Shown: piece by piece, positions 1 through 10,912 of the stretch
Layout of the letters: every line of letters starts with the position of its first letter
How positions within the stretch are numbered: the first letter of the stretch is position 1
Assembly (NCBI GenBank): GCA_017591395.1
Contig: WEDG01004060.1
Coordinates: forward strand, 1 to 64,000
Direction of reading: 5' to 3'
DNA: 64,000 nt
From: Schistocephalus solidus
Lineage: Eukaryota; Platyhelminthes; Cestoda; Diphyllobothriidea; Diphyllobothriidae
Position numbers and translations under genes: made by a program
The notes under the pieces: model-generated
What the model saw: the letters and a program-made list of their open reading frames with translations, nothing else
What the model was told of the DNA's origin: nothing
The model's database searches: none

Positions 1-262
1 TTATTTACTCCGCCTGTTTTGCAAATTTATGAAAGCCCTGGGAATGTTCTTAACTACTAGAATATGGATAATGACCGACTCAGCCTGTTTTGTAGACACT
101 CTTCAGAAACCCTGACGAGCAGTTAGAGACTGGATTGGACTGGTAGGTTGTTTAGGCCAGGCCAAAATTTCCGGCAGGTTGCTTTATTTGGAGAACTGTC
201 CTGGTCGAATAAAAGTCCGCAGAAACCCTGAAGAGCCGTTAGAGAATGGATTGGACTGATAA
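1..262. repeat. Short imperfect direct repeat, two 39 bp copies
   Basis: Two near-copies of about 39 bp lie at 113-150 and 220-258, each starting CAGAAACCCTGA and ending near GGATTGGACTG, offset by 107 bp with few mismatches. The DNA between them does not repeat, so this is a pair and not a clean tandem array. No coding signal is seen. It may be the edge of a larger satellite lying off the left end of the window. Confidence 0.55.
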
Positions 263-600
263 GAGGCAGCGGCAGCAGTCACCAGTGGCAGCCTTGTTAG
301 CCATGTAGATAGGGCGTTAAATAACAATCCCTTTGCATCCCTTTAATCATTCAAATTACACAGAGTGACTCATTAATTGGATAAATTACAAGCCAAAAAA
401 GTATGAAATTTCTTCTCCTTTAAACATTACATAGAACTTTTAGTAAGCTGATGTATCTAGAGTAACGTTGAACGCTAACGTTTCGCTCCCCCGTGGGTGA
501 CGCCCTTACGTTACACGTGGCATTCGCGTTAAGTGCCACGTCGACTAAAACTAACTGTCACCACTCATTTAACCCTCAGTAAACAAGGAAGACGTAAACG
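263..600 (-). repeat. Repeat family P, copy 1 (partial)
   Basis: Read on the minus strand, this stretch aligns by eye with 7105-7440 (minus) and with the right half of 5445-5960 (plus). The shared landmark is GTCGACGTGGC followed by a GAATGCCA-like motif and GGGCGTC. The left part shares GCAGCCTTGT and AACCATGT motifs with 7120-7150. It is noncoding; the short ORF over 533-742 is broken in the other copies and is not supported. Confidence 0.55.
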
Positions 601-609
601 CCCATTTGA

Positions 610-1200
610 AATATTGCCCTTATTTAATAAAAAAAAAACTATTACTTTGAGCTCCAGAAGCATCAACTGCTGTTATAACTCCTTTCCCCATTTGAAGGGT
701 GTCAATGATTATATCGTAACTTTGAACTGTGTACCAAGTTGAATATCTGCAGGATATATATATTCGGAGTTAAGGTGAAATTGCTTAGATAATATGGCTT
801 GATATAAGCATTTTCCCAATTTTACACTACTACAAAAAGTCAACTCGTCATGTCAACAGAAAACAAGCCTTCTTTAGTTTCAAACTCATATTACATTCTA
901 AGATGTATAGTAATTTGCACTTCTTAATTGATGGATGCTTAACCACGAAATATACACAAATTCGTTTGAATATTTATGGACAAGTGGTCATTTGCATTAA
1001 ATCTACAAGACCAAACTGCACCGCTACTTTATGAGAAAGCCTGAGAGTGAATGTGTTTTAATTGGTGATGAGCATGGAACACCGCAACTGACATCCTCCA
1101 CCATTAAGTTCCTTCTGCAAAATCAATTGAAAATTAACCTGATTGCAACGTCTTCGCTGCTTACATACCATGGCCACATGAGTGGGTAGTTTTTATGCAT
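610..1200 (+). repeat. Repeat family C, copy 1
   Basis: Aligns in blocks with 8765-9320. Shared blocks include a TTGAAGG...TGAACTGTGTA stretch (near 690 and 8850) and ATTTATGG...CTTTATGA.AA..CCTG.. AGTGA (near 980 and 9170). Divergence is high and there are indels, so this is an old copy. No ORF is conserved between the two copies. Confidence 0.45.
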
Positions 1201-3795
1201 GAACCTTGTTTTGTTAAATTAAAATGCGTAGAAGATGAACCTTGCAAAACTATTTTTTTATGTTTAAAGCAAACTTTCCCCTATGAATTCAGAAGAAGGA
1301 TGCTAACAGAGCTGGCGTTAAATGAGCCATGCCAACTGAAATCAAAAATATCCCGGAAGCAGCTGCCTCAACGTTGTTCGTCACGCATTTGGCAGGAGAT
1401 ATACATAGATAATGTACAAAATGTGCTCTTCGCACAAATCTAATGCACGTGGTACAGAAAACGAGATAGTCGTTCATTTTGCATCCAATTAAACGGTCAA
1501 TATGACCGGGACAAATCATCGGAGAATTCTTGCGGTGGTCTTTCAGCTGTGACCTTCACCTTCATTTGTAATTTGCTGCGCAAACGTTGGACAATTAAAG
1601 TTGCACAACTGTTAAAAGTCAGTTACTGCATTTTACAGACCATTTTAAATAATTAAAGTTGCAAGGTCAAATTTGCAAACATTAATTTTTTTCCTAAGTC
1701 ATTATCATGCCAGTAAAATGCCGTGGAGAAGTGGGGGGAGGGTTAATCGCACTGCTGATTTCCACGCCGTCTGCATGGCCATGTCGGCGTGTTTGGGTCA
1801 TTGGGCTAGGGAAGATAAGTGGAGGTACGGCGTGAGCGACGCCGACAGGAGTGCGCATGACTGTAAGCAAGGAATTGGGATGATTTGTGATCACCACCTG
1901 GAATCGGCATTGGCTACAGAGGTGTGAGCACTTGCCCCAACGACTCCGAAAAACAAACTGCCCCTTTCGTTTGCCGAATAGTCTCCCTGTCTCGACTGTT
2001 GCCTCCACCTTTAAGGTATTTTGCTTTTACCCGGTAGACAACGTGAAGGGCTTCTTTGACGTCAACAGGATGATTCGCATCGACCAGATCTGTGATAATA
2101 AAACACTAAATCGATTCAGTATAACCTCTACCTAGCTGGGTAATTATGAAATCGAATAACCTAATTGCCAAGGGCATTGTTTTACGGTCAATGTATTTCA
2201 CTCCGTGGAAACAAGTGAATTATTAGATGCACATCGATGTGGCCTGCATCGATAGTCATAACTTACATCCTGACTATATTAAAACATTATTTTAAAAAAT
2301 GTGCTTCAGTTAATCGTGGGAGAGCGTCCATGATAGCTGTCTTTAGACGCCGTATTACTTTTTGGATAAGGATGCTTTGTATAGCCGCCTAATCGGGACA
2401 AGAGAATACGAACGTCCCACACATTTACCCTTTATTTGGACAGTGAAAAGTATCCAAGGATTTTGGCCTCGTTAAACTTCAAAATATGGTTGGGTCACAT
2501 CGAGTGGGCTGTAACCTGAGAGCTATCATCTTCCCTCCAAACCGCTGCTGCCCCCAATGAGATTTTGTGTGAGCATTTGCAAGAAGCCAGCCGAATAAAA
2601 TATAGCTGCGTGAGTTTATGGTGTCGAGCGAACTAAATAGAAAATTTCCTTAAGTTGAACTGTTACAGATAAATAAGTATTTGGTTTCATGAAAATTCTC
2701 CAAGATCCGGGTGAAATAAGTGATTTTTTCTCCATACCGTGTGGAAACTTGTCAGTGACTGCAAGCCAAAACTGTTCTCATTAAATTATATATGAAGACA
2801 AACGGGTTTCGATATAACAGATAGGCTGGTATACCTCGTGGCATTTGGCCACTTATGAGCAAACTCATGTTTGCCTAGTAAAAAATGCCGATTTGGCTTT
2901 CTGGTTTACTCTCATGTACAAACATAAAGAGGACTGTAGACAGAGAGTCCCTGATCAGAAGACTAGTTAAAAGGTGCGATGTCTTCACATCATCAGCTTC
3001 CTTCCTTTTGTCGAAAGGTAGATGTTGGTTCCTGCGTTTAGGCGTGCCAGTGAAATATGTCCTGGTCAGATGAGATTAACCATACATGGTACACTCACTC
3101 TAAAAGAAAGTTCTAGAAATTGCTCAAAAAGCATTGCCTGCATAGACAAGCGAACTGGCAAAGCCGAAAAAATCCTATAATTATTTAACTCCTCTTCTAA
3201 GGTACAACGTTGGCTTCTCACGCAAGCCAAAAGTTTGAAGCACAAGTGAGAGATCATAAACAGTCAGAAATTGTAGCTAGTTACCTAAGTAGCACACAAT
3301 TCTTTGCGTAAAGTATGCTTTCCTGTGAGATAACGAGTATGAACAACTCGTCCTTTAACGCCTCTTCTGAGCCCCTTTTTGTGTTGACTGTTGCTCACCT
3401 GCAAATAAATGCTCACTGTTTCGATCAGATTTATATCTAAAAGTTTTCCCCGATGCACAAGCCACTGAATAATATGACTAACTGTTCATTATGGGCGTGG
3501 CGACTCCGTGCCACTTAACCCGCTTAAACCCACCTCGCTCACTACGCCCCTCTATGCATGAATGAGTTGAGTAGCTAATACTTCCTAATCTTATCAACTA
3601 TCACTCTATGTGGTAGTTTGCTCTTTCTACATATGCTTCCTATCGTATGAATTAGCAACGAGTATGGAGAATTTAAGGAGGGGTTATAGCATTTAATAAA
3701 ATCACTCAATTTTGCGTCTTTCCCAAATATGGTCTCTTTAAATTTCTGTAATATCGCAATACGTGACCGAACGCAGGGTACAACGCCTACTTCAG
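1201..3795. other. No recognisable gene
   Basis: Short ORFs (60-104 codons) occur on both strands but none carries a recognisable domain. The 1673-2008 stretch is open on both strands at once, which points to chance. Base composition is AT-rich and mixed. I see nothing I can name here. Confidence 0.5.
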
Positions 3796-4373
3796 CGAGT
3801 AACACGGGACCTAACACACTTTGAACTCATCTTTAACTTTCCATACTAAAACATTATGATATATTAAATTAACATTTCCATTATTCGGTGTTGAGTAAGT
3901 AGTATAATGAAAAAAACTTCAAGGCGAATGTGAAAGTATAGGAAAAGCTCCTCTACATGAAAATCAAGACAATGCCCGAGACAACAGACTGACAATGCCC
4001 ACAAAGAAAAGGGATACTGACATTGTTAGTCTGCCTCTACTACTATAACCAGCCGCTGTGTGGTGGCTGGTGGGACTCAAGAATGAGCATCATGGTATAA
4101 CGTAATGAGGAAGCTCCATTTACGATCGACGAGCGTTTGTCAACGACTGAGACAACAGTCTGCAACTTAAACTACCTAGAGTGTCTCCTCTCCGCAGCTT
4201 CAGTTACGTTATCTGGTATAGGCTACGACAGTCTGTGGCCCATGCCAACAGGTCGGCCGCCAGAACTTTCACGCATGCACTGTGCGGGCTCTGAGGCCAA
4301 CAGAGTAACGATGGGTTGTACGGTGGCACAATCTCCTATCTGCAGTAAGAAAGTTGAATTCTGATAAGCTCCA
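3796..4373 (+). repeat. Repeat E, copy 1 (first part of a 1.3 kb unit)
   Basis: Matches 10440-10912 at roughly 85-90% by eye, with shared landmarks GAGTAAGTAGTATAATGAAAA, TCAACGACTGAGACAACAGT and GGCCCATGCCAACAGGTC. It begins with a CACACTTTGAAC...ACTTTCCATACTAAAACATTATG edge that reappears near 5108-5152, after repeat D and its linker. E, D and linker therefore make one unit of about 1.3 kb whose start recurs at its end. Confidence 0.65.
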
Positions 4374-4977
4374 CCCTCAGGACACTTGTCAACCGGACTA
4401 AATTTCGCAGTTCTTCTCGCACATCTGCCAAATCGATGGGTCACGTAATGCGGTGGATGGCGCACTTTCCAAGCCCTGCATCACTCATCTTCAAATCACT
4501 TCCAGAATTGACCTTATTAAAATGGCTACCGAACAACGCCTTGCTGGTTCATCCTCTAACAAAGACGTTTCCGGACTCTAAATCAAGGCCCGACTCTGCG
4601 CGCTATTTCGTTACCATAGTTAAACTGATACGTTTTGAAACTTATGTTACGGCCTTATAGTTGACACCTGGAAAGTTGTAATTTGACCCGATAATTCCAT
4701 TCTCCTACGGCTTACGAACTAGAATGTCTGACCCTACGAACCCGACAACGAATGCTAATCCTAACGAGCACACTGCATAAAGTAAGGGTCAACTTTGCAT
4801 ATAATAAAATCGCGTATTACACGTTGACGTATACTTTGTTCACTGAGTTGGGTCGGATGTTACTAGTTCTACAATCCTAAAATTTAAAAGTAATTCAAGG
4901 TGAACCTCACTTTTCAGGTTTTTAACTGAACTTAGCAAACGGAATACGAAACTTCCTGCAAAATGCTATGCACCAAA
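4374..4977 (+). repeat. Repeat D, copy 1 (near-identical to copy at 9.7-10.3 kb)
   Basis: From GGACACTTGTCAACC to CTATGCACCAAA, this stretch matches 9669-10272 at a constant offset of 5295 bp with no net indel. I count about five substitutions in 597 bp, so identity is above 99%. Both copies contain a 74-codon ORF (4436-4660 here) that differs by one residue, but the protein is unlike anything I know and the DNA as a whole is conserved, so I do not call a gene. Confidence 0.85.
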
Positions 4978-5150
4978 ATTTGGGAAACTTAATGTTATGA
5001 TTAGGAATATGCTTATGGTAAGAGTTAGAGTTTGAGTTAGGGTTCCTAGAATTAGGCACAAAGCCGCCTATATTACTAGAGGGTTCATATTTTCGTTACT
5101 CACCTAGCACACTTTGAACACATGCGTAACTGTTCATACTGAAACATTAT
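4978..5150 (+). repeat. Linker of the E-D unit, with degenerate TTAGGG-like tract
   Basis: Corresponds to 10273-10445: both hold a GTTAGAGTTTGAGTTAGGG tract, a CCTAGAAT motif, ACAAAGCCGCCT and then a CTCACCTAGCA..CTTTGAAC edge. It ends with the first bases of a new E unit, broken off at about 5150 where a microsatellite begins. Confidence 0.6.
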
Positions 5151-5209
5151 GTAAGTAGAAGTAGTTGTTGTAGTAGTAGTAGAAGTTGTAGTAGTAGTAG
5201 TAGTAGTAG

Positions 5210-5243
<34 letters not shown>

Positions 5244-5264
5244 GTAGTAGTAGTAGTAGTAGTT

Positions 5265-5295
<31 letters not shown>

Positions 5296-5436
5296 CTAGT
5301 AGTAGTAGCAGTAGTAGTAGTAGCAGTAGTAGTAGTAGCAGTAGTAGCAGTAGCCATAGTAGTAGTAGCAGTATTAGTAGTAGCAGTAGTAGAGTAGTAG
5401 CATTAGTAGCTAGTAGCAGTAGTAGCATAGTAGTAC
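5151..5436. repeat. (TAG)n microsatellite
   Basis: About 280 bp of TAG/GTA trinucleotide repeat with scattered TTG, CAG and single-base interruptions (for example TAGCTAG near 5296 and 5408). The interruptions show it is old. The minus-strand ORF across it, poly-Leu/Thr, is an artefact of the repeat. Confidence 0.97.
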
Positions 5437-5444
5437 TCCGTCCA

Positions 5445-5960
5445 AAATCTGAGGCAGGAGAGAGTGCACATAATGCCGTGAAATACCTCTCGACTATGAA
5501 CTAGCTCACGCACAAGTCACTGTTCCAACGATCGCCATGCTGTGGAGCACACGGTCAACATGGTCGGTAACGACGGTCAAACTGCCAGATATTCCCCAAC
5601 TGCTATTACCGCCTAGGTTGCTTTCGCTGCATTAGGTTACGCCTAAGTTAAATTTCTGCTAGCTACAAATCGTCAATATTCGTATATTTGGCCATTCAGC
5701 TGAAGGTGTGCATGCAATGGTGGAGTTCAAAATAATAGCTGTTTATGCGAGAGAGGAAAAAATTTGGAGTGAGCGTAAAAGTCAGTTCGTAATTCGAACG
5801 CGTGCACGTTCCTAGTTGACCTTGTATGCGGAGGGATTATTGAATGATGAAAGCTAGTTTAAGTCGACGTGGCGCTTCGTCCGAATGTTATGATAAACTG
5901 AAGGGCGTCGCTCACAACAGAGCAAAAGATTAACCTTCAGTGTTGCCCACGGAAAGTGGA
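5445..5960 (+). repeat. Repeat family P, copy 2, starting with the shared module
   Basis: Begins with a diverged copy of the roughly 140 bp module (GAGAGAGTGCACATA... CACGCACAAGTCACTG... GTGGAGCACACGGT) and continues with P-specific sequence: a GATATTCC..AACTGCT.TTACCG block, a GGCCATTCAGCTGAAGGTGT block and GTCGACGTGGCGCTTCGTCC. The same order is seen at 31495-32035 and 32040-32890. Noncoding. Confidence 0.65.
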
Positions 5961-6944
5961 CAAAGAGTCAGGTGGGCAGGTTAGTCTGTAGACTCCGTGG
6001 AGGAATTAAGCAGATCGTAAGGTCCTTTTGGTAAAGGGGTATCCTCCAATTCGGCAGGAGTGTGTTTGGAATAGTCACTTCGTTCAACTTAATGAAAGAT
6101 GTGTGTTCATACATTGATTTTTGGACAAATATTTATGTGCGCAGAAAGCATAAGGTTGGCAGTTAAGTATTCAAGACCTGATTGAAAATATAAGTTGGAC
6201 ATAAAACATCGTAAATATACTAAAAAATTTTTCAAACGTTGTTAGTCAAACCAATGTTGGTCTTGTCATACAGATGAGTCGTGTGAATAGGGGTGATGAT
6301 AAGGGACAACTAGTTAAGTGTCAGTGGATAAATGCGAGTTACGGACATGCATAACAAAGTAAATAACTAGTGAAAGGTGAGTAAAAAATAAAAAAATGGC
6401 AAAGGGCTACCACAGTAACCGACCTAGACCAGAGAGCAGCGAAAAACGAAGCCAAAGAAACATGCAATTTAAAACACTTGATTGATAAAGTGGTCCGGAA
6501 ATTGAACTTGACGGCCGCTATAGGTGATACGAATGTCATTGGAACTGTACAAGCTAAAGTCAAGGGTGCTGGGGTGAATTTGGATAGAAGGCAAGGGTTG
6601 AGAGGGTGGAGTAGGTAGGAAAGAGCGAACAGGGGGTAGGGAAGGTGAAGGAGTGAGAGGTAGGTGGTCGACACAGTTTTCTATTTTGGGCCAGTCCGGT
6701 GGCTGCTCTGTGACCGATCGGCCCTGACCACGTCCTCGTTTTTCCCGCGAAGAATCTGGCAAGTCTTGTTTTTACTTGAGAGTACGGGAAACGGCCCTTC
6801 CTATTGCGGTTTCCTCGGCTTGCGCACACTCGGTCAAACTGAAAAAAAAACAAACGCATGCAGTTGGCCAAACCTTATTCGATCTAAGATTCGATTTTGA
6901 TGGCTTCTTGGAGTAAAACGAGCATGCACAGGAACCCAAAGACG
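5961..6944. other. No recognisable gene
   Basis: Several overlapping minus-strand ORFs of 97-111 codons sit at 6339-6871 in two frames. The sequence is purine-rich on the plus strand (GGTAGG, GAGAGG runs near 6590-6665), which lowers stop frequency on the minus strand. None of the translations shows a domain I recognise. Confidence 0.45.
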
Positions 6945-7098
6945 GCTGACGATAAGGTTAAAGCTGGCTTCCAATCGTGCGCAATGGGAATGGAAAGCTG
7001 GTGGAAGACATGAAACCTGACAATCATTTTAAAGAAGTTGGAATTCCTGAGGATGTGCCATTGGTTAGAAGTCTCAGATGGGGATCTTAATTATGGCC
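6945..7098 (+). repeat. Repeat Q, copy 1 (inverted partner at 9.4-9.5 kb)
   Basis: A block with AATGGGAATGGAAAGCTGGTGGAAGACA and CATTTTAAAGA matches the reverse complement of about 9385-9525. The two inverted copies bracket 2.4 kb that contains P copy 3 and C copy 2. Confidence 0.55.
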
Positions 7099-7099
7099 C

Positions 7100-7440
7100 T
7101 TTGGTAATCACAGCGGCATTAGTCATCAGTTGCAGCCTTGTGAACCATGTGGATGAGTATGAGAATAAAATCCACCCTTGCGTCTGGAAAATCATTTCAT
7201 TTTAAAGGTTTTGACTCAAAAAAACATGCTAAGCAGTTTATTAAATTTCTCCTCTCCCAAGCGTTACATCCAATATTGATTTACCTGATTTATTAAGGGT
7301 AACGTTGAACACTACTATTTCGGCACTCGGTGAGCGACACCCTAAGTTAAGCTTGGCATTCGTCCAAAGTGCCACGTCGACAGTAACTAGCTTTCGCACA
7401 GGTAAACATGAATTTGAGACTGCTTTGCATTTCATACTGA
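7100..7440 (-). repeat. Repeat family P, copy 3 (partial)
   Basis: Minus-strand homologue of 5790-5960 and of copy 1 at 263-600, sharing the GTCGACAGT..CTAG, GTCGACGTGGC and TTCAACGTTACCC motifs. Ends near 7440, after which no repeat is recognised until 8765. Confidence 0.55.
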
Positions 7441-8764
7441 CTTGGATATTCGTATGGCCATTCGAAATTTTATCCTGATAGCATACACAAGCGTTTTATG
7501 GAATTCCACAATTCCTTGCCCAGCTTCATCTGCGCGTCCAAATAACCGAATATTGGTGATTCGCGACCAGCACATGTTTGCCTCAGACGTAATCTTCTGC
7601 AGTTTGATAAAATCAGTCTGTAAAAGCGGTTGCACAATGCCTGCCAATACGACCACCGAGATCTACCGTGCACCCCTCAGCATGTCAGGCACTGGGACGT
7701 GCGCGAAAATAAGTTAATTGTCGTATTTGTCTCATAAAAAATCTAACAGAATCTTTTTATTTACCTAAAAGGCTGGATTGGATACAGTTACTGAGAAAGT
7801 TCGAAAAAATCGTTTACGCGTGCCATAAATGCCTGGGACACGCAAAATGGACCAGTTTTACACACAGCCTATAATAAGACGGAAGGTATTTGATGCGTGT
7901 CTGAAAAAAGACGAGACTAGCTTCCGTTTGCTAAGCAATATAATGATAAATTGAAGCGAACACTTAATTTTTATCTGCATTTATGGTAGTCTTAAAATAA
8001 TTCAGTCTAAATTTTGAATGTGCTCATCCATCCGCCAGAAAATAACGCATTCCAAGCCAATTTCATTATCGACTATGGTCCTTACAGGCGTCTAGAATTT
8101 TTGGTTTTTAGCAAATGTTCCCTGAAATCATAATGCACAGTCGAATACGGACATAGAAAGCTGATATTGCTGTCTGCATCGTCTACGGAAAAGTTTATGT
8201 ACTAAAGCCAGGTTCACATTCGTAGACATATAGTGAATTTTTGCACGTCGGCCGCAGAATATTGTTCAGGTTTCCAGGTGAGTGTTTGTGCAGCAGCCTT
8301 CAACGAAGAACGACTGCTGAAAATGCAGAAGTTTAAATCCATTGGACAGGCCAGTTTGGACAAGAAGTGTCAGTGATACCATTATACTGAGGGTGCGTCT
8401 ATCTTTTTTCCCATACTTCTTTAATCAACTTGACGTCAGCGTAAGAAGGCAATTACTGATATTATTTTAACTAATGATGGCACGGTTGCACCATGGACAT
8501 GTTAGGACGAGGCAAAAGAGTGGACAAGACAACCTCAAATTACTGGTATCTGCTTCCATCAAAAGGCCTTATTTTATGATATGAAGCAAGGCAACGATTG
8601 CTTGCGTTGTCTCAAGTCAGTGAAACGTTAAGGAAATAACGGTGAAGTAGAACTGATCCCTATTATTTCTATCTATGCCGACGCCTCTGCTGCAGGCCTG
8701 TACTAAATAAGCTGGTGGACGTAAATGTTCATGATTTGTAGGTTGCAATAGCCGGCATTATTTT
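7441..8764. other. No recognisable gene
   Basis: A small cluster of ORFs on both strands at 7432-7717 (64-91 codons) is mutually overlapping and lacks any known motif. The rest to 8764 is AT-rich with frequent stops in all frames. It may be the interior of an old element separating P copy 3 from C copy 2. Confidence 0.4.
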
Positions 8765-9320
8765 GCCTCTGTTCCGGAGGACTTTTATGTAAATAAGTAG
8801 TTTCTTTAAACTAGAATCGCACGCTGATCTATCTCCTTCACCCAGTTGAAGGAGATCAAAGATGACCACATAACTTTAAACTGTGTAACTAATGTTAATG
8901 TATAAAGCAAGAATATTTGCAGAGTATATCAAAACGCATCACCATTTCGCTAGGATGAATTCGGATGTAAAGAGAAGGTGCTTACAGAAAATAGTTATAT
9001 ATAAGCAATTCCACATTAACACTTATGCAAAGATAATTCTTACTTTCTAAAAGGAATCTAGCCTTCTCCATGCTCAAACAAAGATTACCTTCCCATATAA
9101 AAGTACTTTTTTACTTTTAAAAATATGAACCCAAAATAACAAAACATAGATAAAATTCATTTCAAGATTTATGGGCAGACTCCACGGCTTCTTTATGAAA
9201 AGGCCTGCCAGTGACCCCAGGGAAAAGTTTTCTCTGCTCACTTCAAGTATCAGAATGTGATGCTAAACCAGTGGGTGGCTTTCTGCAAGAACTAAACAAA
9301 ACTGGCTTGCCAAACATATG
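8765..9320 (+). repeat. Repeat family C, copy 2
   Basis: Diverged homologue of 610-1200, with the same block order (a CTTT..CTAGAA block, TTGAAGG, TTTAAACTGTGTA, then ATTTATGGGCAGACTCCACGG). No shared reading frame. Confidence 0.45.
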
Positions 9321-9384
9321 ATACCTCGTAGCCACGTACTGTGAGGAATTTTTGAAAGAGGTCGTTTGTTTTTTAAGACACAGA

Positions 9385-9525
9385 AACAGTGATCAAAGTC
9401 CACATCTGTGACTTCTACCCAAGAAATTTGACCGTCTTTAAAATAATTGTCGTTTGCCTTGTCTTCCACCAGTTCTCTCTCCCCATTAAGCATGTTTTGT
9501 AACCGGCTTTTACCTCACCTTCTGC
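9385..9525 (-). repeat. Repeat Q, copy 2
   Basis: Reverse complement carries AATGGGGAGAGAGAACTGGTGGAAGACA followed by ATTATTTTAAAGA, matching 6956-7095. A 103-codon minus-strand ORF (9415-9726) crosses it and enters repeat D, but the Q partner does not keep the frame. Confidence 0.5.
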
Positions 9526-9668
9526 CGTCTTTGAGTTCCTTTGCATACCCTTTCGACTACACGAGACAATACCAATCATCCACACTTCACTTGGGGCACG
9601 GACCTCACTGTATTCAACGGCCAAAAGCCCCTTTCTGCAGATAGAAAATTGAACTCTGAGAAGCTCAA

Positions 9669-10272
9669 CCTCCAGGACACTTGTCAACCGGACTAAATTT
9701 CGCAGTTCTTCTCGCACATCTGCCAAATCGATGGGTCACGTAATGCGGTGGATGGCGCACTTTCCAAGCCCTGCATCACTCATCTTCAAATCACTTCCAG
9801 AATTGACCTTATTAAAATGGCTACCGAACAACGCCTTGCTGGTTCATCCTCTAACAAAGACGTTTCCGGACTCTAAATCAAGGCCCGACTCTGCGCGCTA
9901 TTTCGTTACCATAGTTAAACTGATACGTTTTATAACTTATGTTACGGCCTTATAGTTGACACCTGGAAAGTTGTAATTTGACCCGATAATTTCATTCTCC
10001 TACGGCTTACGAACTAGAATGTCTGACCCTACGAACCCGACAACGAATGCTAATCCTAACGAGCACACTGCATAAAGTAAGGGTCAACTTTGCATATAAT
10101 AAAATCGCGTATTACACGTTGACGTATACTTTGTTCACTGAGTTGGGTCGGATGTTACTAGTTCTACAATCCTAAAATTTAAAAGTAATTCAAGGTGAAC
10201 CTCACTTTTTAGGTTTTTAACTGAACTTAGCAAACGGAATACGAAAGTTCCTGCAAAATGCTATGCACCAAA
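9669..10272 (+). repeat. Repeat D, copy 2
   Basis: Near-identical to 4374-4977. Here D comes first and is followed by its linker and then E, whereas copy 1 is E-D-linker. The left border is fuzzy: a TTTCTGCAGATAGAAAATTGAA stretch just before it is a diverged match to 4336-4372. Confidence 0.85.
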
Positions 10273-10445
10273 CATCAGGACAATTAAGTTTAATATTTTT
10301 ATTAGGCTTATGGTAATGGTTAGAGTTTGAGTTAGGGTAAGTGTTCGAGTTAGGACGCAGTTATAGTTAACGTTCCTAGAATTTAACACAAAGCCGCCTC
10401 TATTACAACAGAGTTCATATTTTCATTTCTCACCTAGCAAACTTT
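10273..10445 (+). repeat. Linker of the E-D unit, copy 2
   Basis: Contains GGTTAGAGTTTGAGTTAGGG, a second TTCGAGTTAGG, CCTAGAATTTAACACAAAGC and the edge CTCACCTAGCAAACTTTGAAC. Slightly longer than copy 1 because the TTAGGG-like tract is expanded. Confidence 0.6.
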
Positions 10446-10912
10446 GAACTCATCCTTAACTTTCCATACTAAAATTTATGATATAGTAAATTAACTTTTC
10501 CCTTATTCGCTGTTGAGTAAGTAGCATAATGAAAAAATTTCCAAGGCGAATGTGAAAGTACATGAAAATCAAGACCATGCCCGAGACAACTGACTGACAA
10601 TGCCAACAAAAAAAGGGAAACTAGCTGTTCGGCTGCTGGTGGGACTCAAGAATGTGCATCATGTTAGAACGCAATGAGGAAGTTCCATTAACGATTTACG
10701 AGCGTTTATCAACGACTGAGACAACAGTCTGTAACTGAAACAACTACCTAGAGTGTCTCCTCTCCGCAGCTTCAGTTACGTTATCTGGTATAGGCTACAA
10801 CAGTCTGTGGCCCATGCCAACAGGTCAGCCGCCAGAACTTTCGAGCATGCGCTGTGCGGGCTCTGAGGCCAGCAGAGTAAAGATGGGTTGTACGTTGGCA
10901 CAAGTTTCAGAG
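10446..10912 (+). repeat. Repeat E, copy 2
   Basis: Starts at ACTTTCCATACTAAAATT and runs to GGGTTGTACGTTGGCACAAGT, matching copy 1 at 3830-4330 with a roughly 60 bp deletion near 10570 and 10620. After 10912 the match stops. Confidence 0.65.

Noticed and set aside
4436..4660. 74-codon ORF repeated at 9731-9955
   Set aside because: Conserved only because the entire D repeat is near-identical; no domain, and no excess of silent changes can be judged from so few differences.
5147..5428. 93-codon minus-strand ORF of Leu and Thr
   Set aside because: Direct product of the TAG microsatellite; low complexity only.
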